The translations under genes and the position numbers were made by a program. Below, piece after piece: positions 38,016-46,124 of a stretch of 64,000 nt of DNA (its first letter is position 1; the number at the start of each line of letters is the position of its first letter). Location of the stretch: positions 2,034,333-2,098,332 of the forward strand of contig NZ_AP018207.1 in assembly GCF_002367995.1 (NCBI RefSeq), read 5' to 3'. This DNA is from Calothrix brevissima NIES-22 (GTDB lineage Bacteria; Cyanobacteriota; Cyanobacteriia; Cyanobacteriales; Nostocaceae). The notes under the pieces are model-generated. The model was not told the origin of the DNA. It saw nothing but the letters and a program-made list of their open reading frames with translations, and searched no databases.

Positions 38016-39005
38016 ATGTCTTCATTACAAGAATTGTCCAACAGTATAGCTGATACCGTAGAGCAAGCCGGATTTGCTGTAGTTGCAGTCAATGCGGGTA
38101 CAAGAATATCCCCTAGTGGTATTCACTGGCGTCAAGGTATTATTGTCACCTCAGATGAGTCACTGCCACGTTATGATGAAATCACCGTAACTCTAGCAGA
38201 TGGTCGCTCTGTAGCCGCTACGCACCTGGGTCATGACTCTAGTACTGATGTGGCTGTATTTCAGATGGAAACTGTAGAAACACCTGTAGCTAAAATTGGT
38301 GATGCCACTAGCTTGAAAGTAGGTCATTTGGTATTAGGAATTGCGAGAAGTTATGAAGGTGATTTGCGGGCGGCTTTAGGTACTGTTAGTGTAGTTAGCG
38401 GTGCTTGGCAGAGTATGGCTGGTGGTAATATCGACCAATTTATCCGCCCAGATATGACTCTTTACCCTGGTTTTGCTGGGGGGCCATTGGTAGATGCCGC
38501 AGGTTATGTAGTAGGTATGAATACATCAGGTAAGCGGGGTACAGCTTTAACTATACCTGCGGCTACAGTGAATCGTGTAGTTGAGCAGTTACTGGCTAGA
38601 GGTCATATTGCCAGAGGTTATTTGGGTTTGGGAATGCAACCTGTACGCTTACCAAATAATCTAATCGCCGCTTTAAATTTAACTGTACCTACTGGTGTAA
38701 TTGTTGTCAATGTTGAATCTGGGGGCCCGGCTGACAATGCAGGTGTACTGTTAGGTGATGTGTTAGTGAAATTCGATGGTATGACTGTCAGCGATACCGG
38801 TGATGTGATGGCGTTGCTGAATAGTAGCGATCGCGTCGGTAAAACTGTCCCAGTGCAATTAGTCCGGGGTGGGGTGTTGATAGAAATAGCGATCGCCATT
38901 GGCGAACGACCATTTGAGCAATCTGCACGTTCTGAAGACAGGGAAAAAGCTGATAGCGATCGCCATCACAGACATGGGAGACATGGTAGGAGAGGTAGGC
39001 GGTAG
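38016..39005 (+). CDS. HtrA/trypsin-like pseudoprotease with PDZ domain and His/Arg-rich tail
   Basis: The 329-residue protein keeps the HtrA layout: trypsin-like domain (about 15-185), PDZ domain (about 195-290) and a C-terminal tail rich in His and Arg. Compared with the active neighbour, the catalytic residues are gone. The TNAHV motif is TSDES here, with Glu48 at the His position, and the serine motif PGNSGGPL is PGFAGGPL, with Ala154 for Ser. Asp78 (TDVAV) remains. It should not cleave peptides but may bind substrate or its neighbour. There is no signal peptide, so a cytoplasmic location is likely. It is the first gene of a plus-strand run with the HtrA-like protease and a LuxR-type regulator. 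Confidence 0.82.
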   Translation: MSSLQELSNSIADTVEQAGFAVVAVNAGTRISPSGIHWRQGIIVTSDESLPRYDEITVTLADGRSVAATHLGHDSSTDVAVFQMETVETPVAKIGDATSLKVGHLVLGIARSYEGDLRAALGTVSVVSGAWQSMAGGNIDQFIRPDMTLYPGFAGGPLVDAAGYVVGMNTSGKRGTALTIPAATVNRVVEQLLARGHIARGYLGLGMQPVRLPNNLIAALNLTVPTGVIVVNVESGGPADNAGVLLGDVLVKFDGMTVSDTGDVMALLNSSDRVGKTVPVQLVRGGVLIEIAIAIGERPFEQSARSEDREKADSDRHHRHGRHGRRGRR

Positions 39006-39021
39006 TTGATGGTTATTTATT

Positions 39022-39055
39022 AGAGACGCGATGAACCCTTGTCTGTACAAGTGTC
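39022..39055. repeat. Dispersed repeat (agacgcgatgaacccttgtct type)
   Basis: GAGACGCGATGAACCCTTGT then CTGTACAA lies in the 90-bp gap between the pseudoprotease and protease genes. On the minus strand this repeat reads MYRQGFIAS, an artefactual peptide seen again at 62310-62338. Confidence 0.75.
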
Positions 39056-39095
39056 ATTTGTCTGTGCAATAGCTTGAGGTGTTTTTTAGGTGAAT

Positions 39096-39938
39096 ATGAA
39101 TAGCGCGATCGTTACCCAGTTTAGTGATGAGTTAGCAAGTCTTGCTGCTAAGTTACGCCATAGTACGGTGAAGGTTTACAGCAATTCCCCAGGTGTGGGT
39201 TCTGGTGTAATTTGGCAAAGTGATGGCTTAATTGTTACTAACGCCCATGTGGCAATTACTAACAAAGCAAAAGTAGAATTGGCGGATGGACGAGTATTTG
39301 AGGCTGTACGCACCCATTTCGATCCGCAGCAAGATTTAGCCGCCTTGAAAATTTCTACCTCTGATTTACAGGTTGCAACTATTGGTGATTCGGATGCATT
39401 GAGAGTGGGTGAGTTAGTTGTGGCGGTGGGTAATCCTTTTGCGGATAGTGGTGCAGTTACCGCAGGAACAATTCAGGCGCGTCATCCACAAGCGGTGATG
39501 GCTGATATTCGGCTGTATCCCGGTAATTCTGGAGGGCCGCTAGCTGACTGTTTCGGTCGAGTTGTGGGAATTAACACAATGGTTGTCAACGGTTTAGCGG
39601 TGGCAATTCCCAGTTTAACTGTTAACCGCTTTTTACTGGCTGGGAGTCGTCCCAAGTTGGGGGTGACACTGCAACCCGTACTAATAGGACAACGCCAGTT
39701 TGGGTTATTGGTTTTGTCTGTGGTGGGGGAAAGCGTCGCCGCGATCGCAGGGGTGCAAGTTGGTGATGTGTTAATTGGAGTTGGCGGAAATTTATTGACT
39801 CAAACCAGCGACTTAGCCCACTATCTACAACAAAGCCAGAATCAAACATCATTACCTTTACAACTCTGGCGAAGCGGTCAGCAATATTTAGTTTATGTTG
39901 ACTTACAAGCCGGGAAAACTGCTGTGGAGGTCACATGA
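39096..39938 (+). CDS. HtrA-like (trypsin/PDZ) serine protease, cytoplasmic
   Basis: The 280-residue protein carries a complete trypsin-type triad: His51 in VTNAHVA, Asp80 in QQDLAALKI and Ser145 in YPGNSGGPLADCFG. A PDZ-like domain fills the last 90 residues (PKLGVTLQPV, GVQVGDVLIGVGGN). It is shorter than DegP/HhoA-type proteases and has no signal or membrane segment, so it probably acts inside the cell. The ATG at 39096 fits the AGGTG motif better than the in-frame GTG at 39090. It follows the pseudoprotease by about 90 bp and overlaps the LuxR-type regulator by 4 bp. The pairing suggests that the inactive partner presents substrates or limits activity; that is inference. Confidence 0.87.
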   Translation: MNSAIVTQFSDELASLAAKLRHSTVKVYSNSPGVGSGVIWQSDGLIVTNAHVAITNKAKVELADGRVFEAVRTHFDPQQDLAALKISTSDLQVATIGDSDALRVGELVVAVGNPFADSGAVTAGTIQARHPQAVMADIRLYPGNSGGPLADCFGRVVGINTMVVNGLAVAIPSLTVNRFLLAGSRPKLGVTLQPVLIGQRQFGLLVLSVVGESVAAIAGVQVGDVLIGVGGNLLTQTSDLAHYLQQSQNQTSLPLQLWRSGQQYLVYVDLQAGKTAVEVT

Positions 39939-40570
39939 TCCGGGTGGTAGTGGTTGCTACTTCTCCTGTAGTGCGGGCGGGTTTAGCAGCTGTGGTTGGG
40001 AGTGCAAATTCTCAGCTGATGGTGGTGGGGAGTGCAGCTGACTTGGATAGTTTAACCAGGGAAATTGGGGAATTACAGCCTGATGTCGTTTTGCTGGATT
40101 TAGGTAGTAATCCCCAACCATCTATTTGGGAAAAATTGTTGCTGATTCAAGAGGAGGAAGATTCTGTAGAATTCTTGATAATTGCCGATGAATCAGAAAG
40201 TTTTGACTTAGAAGCTGCAATTAGTTCTGGTATTCGGGGAATATTGCCCGGTGAGAGTACAGAATCAGAAATTATCGCTGGGTTGATCGCGATCGCCCAA
40301 GGGCTAATAGTGCTACATCCAGATTTTTTAGATTTACTCTCCTTCCGGGAAAAAGTGGCAACTACTCCAGTAATTACTCTGACACCCAGAGAAATTGAAG
40401 TATTAGCAATGCTGGGTTCTGGCTTAGGTAATAAAGCGATCGCTAAACAGTTACAAATATCAGAACATACGGTGAAGTTTCATATCTCATCGATTTTTCA
40501 AAAGCTGGCTGTCTCTAGCCGGACTGAGGCTGTAACTGTTGGTGTCAGGCTAGGTTTGATTATGCTTTAA
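39935..40570 (+). CDS. NarL/LuxR-type regulator with atypical receiver domain
   Basis: The 211-residue protein has a receiver-like N-terminal domain (about 1-120) and a LuxR-type helix-turn-helix (LTPREIEVLAMLGSGLGNKA, LQISEHTVKFHISSIFQKL). In the receiver the acidic pair is replaced (VVVVATSPVVRAG), the Thr/Ser is Ala (IIADESES) and the Lys is missing (GILPGES); only the Asp in VVLLDLG remains. Normal aspartyl phosphorylation is therefore unlikely, and control could come through protein contact or proteolysis. Its start overlaps the protease stop by ATGA, so the protease and regulator are made together. Confidence 0.85.
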   Translation: MIRVVVVATSPVVRAGLAAVVGSANSQLMVVGSAADLDSLTREIGELQPDVVLLDLGSNPQPSIWEKLLLIQEEEDSVEFLIIADESESFDLEAAISSGIRGILPGESTESEIIAGLIAIAQGLIVLHPDFLDLLSFREKVATTPVITLTPREIEVLAMLGSGLGNKAIAKQLQISEHTVKFHISSIFQKLAVSSRTEAVTVGVRLGLIML

Positions 40571-40585
40571 GATTTTGGCATCTAG

Positions 40586-41653
40586 CTAAGGTTGAATTTC
40601 TGGTTCTGATTCTCTGATAGCTACAGTGATGGGATTCGCCTTCTTGACTGTAGCCGCTTCTAAAATCGGTTGCTGCTGTGTAGTTGTGTCGCTGACTGTC
40701 ACAGTTTTGTTGGCGGCTAAGTTATCGCGCTGATTTATCAGATAGATACTAATTAAGGTGAGAAAAACTCCCATCCATTGTAAGGGACTGAGGACTTCAG
40801 AAAGGAAGAGATTACCAAATAGCAGGGCAAAAACTGGTGTGAGAAAGGTAAGAGAACTAAGACTAGTAAGATTACCGCTAGAAGCAAAGTAGAAAAATAA
40901 ACCGTAAGCGATCGCACTACCAAAAATTGTGGCATAACCCAACGCTACCCAATCAGATGGGACAAGATTCTGCCATTGTTGGGATTCTACAACTGATGAC
41001 ATTCCCCATAATGGCAAGCCACCGATAATCATGTGCCATCCCGTAGCGACTACCGGATCGGCGTGGCGACAAACAAATCTAATTAATACTGTTCCTACAG
41101 CCATTGATAAAGCTGCTAACAGCATTAACCATTCACCACTAGCAAATAACTCTTGCCAATTACCAATGCTAATCTCTACACCCGAACCGAAAAGATGAAA
41201 AATCCACTCATCGGGTAATCCAATTAAACTAATGCCAGAAACTCCTAATGCTAGTCCTAGCCATCCCCAAAAACCAATTGTTTCTTGAAATAGCCACAAG
41301 GACATCAAAGCTACAGCCAAGGGTTGAGAATCAATCATCACAGATCCCAACCCGGCGCTAGTTCTGACTAATCCTTCTGCTAAAAAGCCTTGAAACAGAG
41401 TTCCATCCACTACAGCAAATAAAGCAATCCACAGCCATGCATCCCATCCTTTTGGTTGGGGTCTACCCATGATTGCGGCGGCGATTAAAATTAAAACCCC
41501 AGCTGGTAACAAACGCACTCCAGCCATAAATAGTGGCGTCGTGTGGGGTATCACTCCTTTCATGGCTACCATTGCCGTACCCCACAAGAAAAACGGGGCG
41601 ATGAGTAGTAGGGAAGCGATGGGGAGACGGGATGCACTGATTTTCAGCTGCAT
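40586..41653 (-). CDS. EamA-family (DMT) transporter
   Basis: The 355-residue protein contains two EamA repeats, each of about five membrane helices (LLLIAPFFLWGTAMVAMKG, GVRLLPAGVLILIAAAIMG; second repeat from LAALSMAVGTVLIRFVCR). It belongs to the drug/metabolite transporter superfamily of inner-membrane exporters of amino acids or other small metabolites. The C-terminal 45 residues are polar and unique. Its 3-prime end lies 15 bp from the stop of the LuxR-type gene, so the two are convergent. The substrate is unknown. Confidence 0.88.
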   Translation of the reverse strand: MQLKISASRLPIASLLLIAPFFLWGTAMVAMKGVIPHTTPLFMAGVRLLPAGVLILIAAAIMGRPQPKGWDAWLWIALFAVVDGTLFQGFLAEGLVRTSAGLGSVMIDSQPLAVALMSLWLFQETIGFWGWLGLALGVSGISLIGLPDEWIFHLFGSGVEISIGNWQELFASGEWLMLLAALSMAVGTVLIRFVCRHADPVVATGWHMIIGGLPLWGMSSVVESQQWQNLVPSDWVALGYATIFGSAIAYGLFFYFASSGNLTSLSSLTFLTPVFALLFGNLFLSEVLSPLQWMGVFLTLISIYLINQRDNLAANKTVTVSDTTTQQQPILEAATVKKANPITVAIRESEPEIQP

Positions 41654-41769
41654 GGGTTTGCTGATACCTTAGGTGATTAGGTGCAAAAATTGCTTTACCT
41701 AATTTTACCTAAATATGTCTTTTTGTGAAGGAAATAATACTTAAGGTGATTAAATATACGATTATTTGA

Positions 41770-41806
41770 GTAGTCAGTTGTCAGTTGTCAGTTTTTAGTT
41801 GTTAGT
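41770..41806. repeat. Heptamer repeat (cagttgt)
   Basis: Three to four imperfect copies of TCAGTTG/TTAGTTG lie at the 3-prime end of the OmpR-type regulator gene. Confidence 0.65.
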
Positions 41807-41811
41807 TTTCC

Positions 41812-42525
41812 CTATTCCGCAGTCTCCGGTGGCTCAAATTTGTAACCGTAGCCGCGAACGGTTTTAATGTATTCTGGCACAGTGGTATCTGCTTCCAACT
41901 TTTTGCGTAGCTGACCGATATGCACATCAACAACTCGTCCATCTCCTACATAATCACAACCCCAAATTTTTTGAATTAGCTGGGTACGACTCCAAGCTTG
42001 ACCGGGATGGCTGGCTAAAAAATGGAGAATATTAAATTCTAACGCCGTTAATGGCAGAGGTTTATCGTTCAGCATGACTTCTCTTCCTTCGGGATTAATT
42101 GCTAGCTGGTGAAAGACGAGGCGCTGTGCTGGTGAGGGGTTGACTGTGCGGACGCGGCGCAACAAGGCTTGGACGCGAACTTCTACTTCCGCAAGGCTAA
42201 AGGGTTTACTCATAAAGTCATCTGCACCTGCGGACATGATCTTGATTTTGTCGGCTTCGTCAGTTCGACTACTGAGGATCAGAACTAATACATTAGTGCG
42301 TCGCTGCATTTCTTGGCAGAGGTTATAGCCTGTGGTATCTGGCAAATTCCAATCTAATATCACCAAATCTGGGTTCATTTGCTCAAATACAGTCAGCGCT
42401 GTCTTGCCATCTGCTGCCGACTCTATGTGATACTTGCGGCTTAAAAAGCGATATATCAAATTACGGACGCCGTAGTCGTCATCTACAATCAGAATTTTGG
42501 CATTAGTAGCAGGAACCATCACCAT
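41812..42525 (-). CDS. OmpR/PhoB-family response regulator
   Basis: The 237-residue protein has a full receiver (ILIVDDDYGVR, LVILDWNLPDTTGYN with the phospho-Asp, LSSRTDEADK, FMSKPFS) and a winged-helix DNA-binding domain (LTALEFNILHFLASHPGQAW, DGRVVDVHIGQLRKKLEAD, YIKTVRGYGYKFE). It should bind promoter DNA as a phosphorylation-controlled dimer. No histidine kinase gene is near, so it is an orphan. The in-frame ATG codons at 42525 and 42519 are both possible starts. It is followed by a heptamer array. Which cyanobacterial regulator it corresponds to is not clear to me. Confidence 0.92.
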   Translation of the reverse strand: MVMVPATNAKILIVDDDYGVRNLIYRFLSRKYHIESAADGKTALTVFEQMNPDLVILDWNLPDTTGYNLCQEMQRRTNVLVLILSSRTDEADKIKIMSAGADDFMSKPFSLAEVEVRVQALLRRVRTVNPSPAQRLVFHQLAINPEGREVMLNDKPLPLTALEFNILHFLASHPGQAWSRTQLIQKIWGCDYVGDGRVVDVHIGQLRKKLEADTTVPEYIKTVRGYGYKFEPPETAE

Positions 42526-43668
42526 AAGTTTCTAGCCCATTGTTTATATGTCGATTCGCTATGCGATCGCTAATCCACAAGAAGCTACATTGACAGCTTC
42601 CATATATGCTTGCAGAATTTTTATTTCCAAATAATATTTTCCAATATGCTTCCATCCCTCGACTGCTAATATATCAAACTAAATGATTAATCCTAATTTA
42701 CTGCTGCTTGCCAGAAATAGCCACTATAATGAATTGGCTGTCTTTTCTTGCTGCGAAAGTTTATCTCAACTTTAGCTTTTATACTTTTTGACAACCGATG
42801 ATTTTCCTGACAATTTAGCACTTTTATACTTTTAGCATAATTATACCAGGAAACACTTTTCCTGCTGCATAATTCTATACAATCTATTGCGGAAATTATC
42901 TGGTGATTTAGGGCTACCTATCAAGGGAAATTTTTGTGAAGAACAAGTATTAGTTTTATTACAAATTTTTATTTAGAGAAATTCATATTTTTATTTTTCG
43001 CTTCAGTCTAGGGATGAAAAATCCTGAGATATAGTTTTTATCTGTCATTTTAAATCTGATTATGCTAGAAATAACCTATGATTCGGGTATTTATGCCAAA
43101 ATATATCTGAAGATAGATGTTTTAAGAATTTTGTAAAAATCTGAGAATAGTCAGATTGTATCAGCCAACACACCCTGCATTACTGGAAGCAATAGATAGC
43201 TGAACCTAAATTATTAGGATCTTTATTCGCCGTTATCAGCTAGTGTTTTTTTAGACTCTCTTATCTAAAAATTATCTTAAAAAAAAGAATCTTAGAAAAC
43301 TTAACAGCGAAAGCCTTGAAAATTGATAAATATGAGAAAATTTGGACATATGTAATATGGGAATATTGTCAAAAAAGGATTTTAAATTGCCTGTAAACAA
43401 TACTTTAATAATGTGGCTCAAATATATATTGATTCAATACTGAATAAGATAAAATTATGATTGTGTATTTACTTAGTCTTTAAGTTTTAGAGATAAGATG
43501 ACAATAATTTTATAATTTTAAATGATTAATATTTTGGTATTTCCCCAGAAAAAATAACCGTAATTAGTCTATCTAAAGAGATAGTTTGCTCATATTCATC
43601 CTAAAGAAAGAGCAAATAAAACTCTGTGATTCGATACATTGCTGATAATGTAATCAGCAAGAGAAATT
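42526..43668. other. Long AT-rich intergenic region
   Basis: This is a 1.14-kb region between the divergent OmpR-type regulator and rhodanese genes, richer in A+T than its surroundings and poor in HIP1 sites. I find no open frame with coding character, no tRNA and no strong hairpin. It may hold long leaders or an undetected small RNA. Confidence 0.5.
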
Positions 43669-44121
43669 ATGTCTAATCTAGTAGATAATATCATTCCTCA
43701 ACAGCCACCCATCGAGCCACAATCTGATGTTCATGTACTCAAAGCTCGTTTAGAATGGGGTGAACCAGCGTTTACAATCCTTGATGTGCGCGATCGCCAA
43801 ACCTTTAATGAAGGTCACATTTTGGGCGCAATGCCAATGGCTAGTGATGAATTGGTAAGCCGCGCAACATCATCTATAGATAAAAGCCGTGATATCTATA
43901 TTTACGGTGCTAGCGATGAAGAAAGCGCTCAATCTGTACAATCTCTTCGCGCTGCTGGATTTGAGCATGTATCTCTACTCAAAGGTGGTCTGGCGGCTTG
44001 GAAAGCTATTGGCGGCCCAACAGAAGGTTCTATTGAAGCTTTAACTCCTCCCGGCGCTGGAGACTATAATGTTGTATCTCGGATACAAGAACACGCAGAA
44101 ACTCAGAAAAAAGATGTCTAG
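43669..44121 (+). CDS. Rhodanese-like domain protein lacking the catalytic cysteine
   Basis: The 150-residue protein is a single rhodanese domain: ILDVRDRQTFNEGHILGAMP, then the strand IYIYGASDEESAQSVQSLRA where the active-site loop should start with Cys, and GFEHVSLLKGGLAAWKAIGG. The position after the IYIY strand is Gly-Ala instead of Cys, so sulfur transfer is unlikely. Non-catalytic rhodanese domains usually serve in signalling or binding. A 30-residue tail (ALTPPGAGDYNVVSRIQEHA) follows. It has a long upstream region and is convergent with the RNase D-like gene. Confidence 0.85.
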   Translation: MSNLVDNIIPQQPPIEPQSDVHVLKARLEWGEPAFTILDVRDRQTFNEGHILGAMPMASDELVSRATSSIDKSRDIYIYGASDEESAQSVQSLRAAGFEHVSLLKGGLAAWKAIGGPTEGSIEALTPPGAGDYNVVSRIQEHAETQKKDV

Positions 44122-44123
44122 TA

Positions 44124-44182
44124 TTAGTCATTAGTCATTGGTCATTAGTCATTGGTAGGACAAATGACTAATGACTAATTTT
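44124..44182. repeat. Heptamer array forming a large hairpin (gtcatta / taatgac)
   Basis: Five copies of AGTCATT/GGTCATT are followed at once by inverted ATGACTAATGACTAAT. The stretch can fold into a long hairpin between the convergent rhodanese and RNase D-like genes and may end both transcripts. Confidence 0.75.
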
Positions 44183-44190
44183 AGCTGTAC

Positions 44191-44820
44191 TTAATGTTCA
44201 AATATATCTTTAAACTGCATCAAGTCTAAAGATACGATTGTTGGCAGAGCTTGAAAACATTCTTGAGCAATCTGCCAACGCTCTTCTCGTTTGAGCATGG
44301 CAATAAGTTTTTGCTGTACGCTGAGTAAATAGCGAACATCATTAGCCGCATAACTAAGTTGTTCTGTGGATAAATTATCGGCATTACCCCAATCAGAACT
44401 TTGAGCGCTTTTATCTAGCTCGACTTTTTCTAATTCTTGCACAACATCCTTCAATCCGTGACGATTGGTGTAAGTGCGAGCTAACTTACTAGCTATTTTG
44501 GTACAAAAAATCGGCTTGACGCTAATTTCTAGGTTGTGCTGCAAGGTAGCAACGTCAAAGCGTGCAAAGTGAAATACTTTCAGGACATTAGCTGCTTCCA
44601 ACAGTTTTTTTAAGTTTGGTGCTGTGGTTTGTCCTTTAGCGATCCGAATTGCAGTTACTTGACCTTCTGGGTTACATAGTTGGACAAGACAAAGGCGATC
44701 GCGCTGTGGTAACAACCCCATTGTTTCTGTATCAACTGCGATCGCCTCTGATTTTAAATATTGGGTCAGTGCAGCGTCACTAAGGTCGCGATCGCTTACC
44801 TGAAAATCTTGTAATGTCAT
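44191..44820 (-). CDS. RNase D-like 3-5 exonuclease (DEDDy)
   Basis: The 209-residue protein is a DEDD-type exonuclease core without the HRDC domains of full RNase D. Motif I is AVDTETMGL, motif II is VFHFARFDVATLQ and motif III is YAANDVRYLL, the Tyr placing it in the DEDDy group. It binds two metal ions and should trim RNA 3-prime ends, probably in tRNA or small RNA maturation. HRDC-less forms are common in cyanobacteria. It is convergent with the rhodanese gene. Confidence 0.9.
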   Translation of the reverse strand: MTLQDFQVSDRDLSDAALTQYLKSEAIAVDTETMGLLPQRDRLCLVQLCNPEGQVTAIRIAKGQTTAPNLKKLLEAANVLKVFHFARFDVATLQHNLEISVKPIFCTKIASKLARTYTNRHGLKDVVQELEKVELDKSAQSSDWGNADNLSTEQLSYAANDVRYLLSVQQKLIAMLKREERWQIAQECFQALPTIVSLDLMQFKDIFEH

Positions 44821-44946
44821 GAATCACTCAAGAATAAATGCAGTGTCTAATAGAAGCAGGTTTCACTAGACACTACATTATTATTGTGCAAAAAAATCAG
44901 AAATTCTAGTAGTACCTCTCATTCGTTGTCAGAAGTTGCTGGTGGT

Positions 44947-44981
44947 TAGATCCCCGACTTCTTGAAGAAGTCGGGGATCTA
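44947..44981. repeat. Perfect 17-bp palindrome (gatccccgacttctt family)
   Basis: TAGATCCCCGACTTCTT (44947-44963) and its exact complement (44965-44981) surround a single G. It lies between the CAP-domain gene and the RNase D-like gene, both leftward. Related palindromes are widespread in filamentous cyanobacteria, to my knowledge. It could work as a terminator but has no T run. Confidence 0.8.
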
Positions 44982-45011
44982 GCAACACATCAAAATTGAT
45001 GAGGCAAACTA

Positions 45012-45560
45012 CTAGTTTGTGCGTAAGAAAATTTGTGTGAGATAGACTTCACCTTGTTGATTAGCAGCCACACCTATACCTGTGAGATTATACTTACCCT
45101 GGATGTTTTTGAGATGACCAGGACTATTTAACCAACCAACAATAGCTTGTGATGCGGGGTCGCTATATCCTTGGTTAAAAGCCACATTTTCTCCAGCACT
45201 ACTATAAATAATGGGGAGGACTGTGACTCGCTGTTTAAATCCTTGATGGCTAAAGGGAACTTTCCCACTAGCCATATTTTGACTATGAATTCTTGCCTGC
45301 CGAGTGATACTTGCATTGAGGCTCAACTTTGGCAAACCAACTGAAACACGATATCGATTAACTTTATCAAATACTGATTTTTCTAAAGCCGTTGTGTTAA
45401 AAGCTGTAGTTGGTGCAGCAGTTTGATTTGCAGCAATCGATACAGTTTGATTTTGAGTAGGTTTGTTTGTGGAACTGTGACCTGGAATAGGAGAAGTTGT
45501 TAATCCACTAGCAAGGACAAGCGTACTTAAAGCTATGCCAAAAGCAGTTTGTCGAAACAT
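45012..45560 (-). CDS. Secreted CAP-domain (SCP/YkwD-like) protein
   Basis: The 182-residue protein has an N-terminal signal peptide (FGIALSTLVLASGLTTSPIP) and a linker, then a CAP domain from about residue 60: VFDKVNRYRVSVGLPKLSLN, ARIHSQNMASGKVPFSHQ, SSAGENVAFNQGYSDP, GWLNSPGHLKNIQG, YNLTGIGVA. The His, Glu and second His of the CAP cavity are present. Bacterial YkwD-type proteins are extracellular, some calcium-dependent; the biochemical role is mostly unknown. It has its own 560-bp upstream region. Confidence 0.9.
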   Translation of the reverse strand: MFRQTAFGIALSTLVLASGLTTSPIPGHSSTNKPTQNQTVSIAANQTAAPTTAFNTTALEKSVFDKVNRYRVSVGLPKLSLNASITRQARIHSQNMASGKVPFSHQGFKQRVTVLPIIYSSAGENVAFNQGYSDPASQAIVGWLNSPGHLKNIQGKYNLTGIGVAANQQGEVYLTQIFLRTN

Positions 45561-46124
45561 GGAAATTACTGATGCCTAGAGTGGTAAGACCTCTACTCTA
45601 TCGTATTATTCCTAGCAGAAATACTAGGATAATATGAAGGATTGATGAACTTTAAAAAGTTTGCAATTACTTTACAGTAAATATAATAAAACACCTCCAA
45701 AATTAAACAATTCAAAATCGCTAATCATGCTTAAACTGTTTAGCTTTAGTTCTATATGAAAATGATGTGAATCTTTAAAAAAGATAATGTAGTATCCTCT
45801 AGACAAATGTCACGCTAACTACATTTTGCATTAATTAATTCAATGTATATATTCGCGAATTTATACGGATTTATGCTGTATTAGATTATTTGCTTGACAG
45901 AAATTGTCGTAATAAATTTGCAGAGAAATGTTATTTTTATATTATTTTAATAATTTTAAATTCAGTATTTATTGGTAGTTAATTAATAGTAAAAAAGGCA
46001 ACACGGATATTTTTTGCCCTATATTAAAGTGAAATGATATTAGCGATCGCGTCCCAAATAGCTAAAAATAGTCAGTAAGAGGGCACAGGAAACTTTTATC
46101 CTATGCCCCATGCCCTATGCCCAA
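45561..46124. other. AT-rich intergenic region
   Basis: These 564 bp lie between the leftward trpB and CAP-domain genes. They are very AT-rich with one HIP1 octamer. A TTGACA occurs at about 45893 without a well-spaced -10 box. A direct repeat ctatgcccc/ccatgccctatgccc lies at 46101-46122. No gene was seen. Confidence 0.45.
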
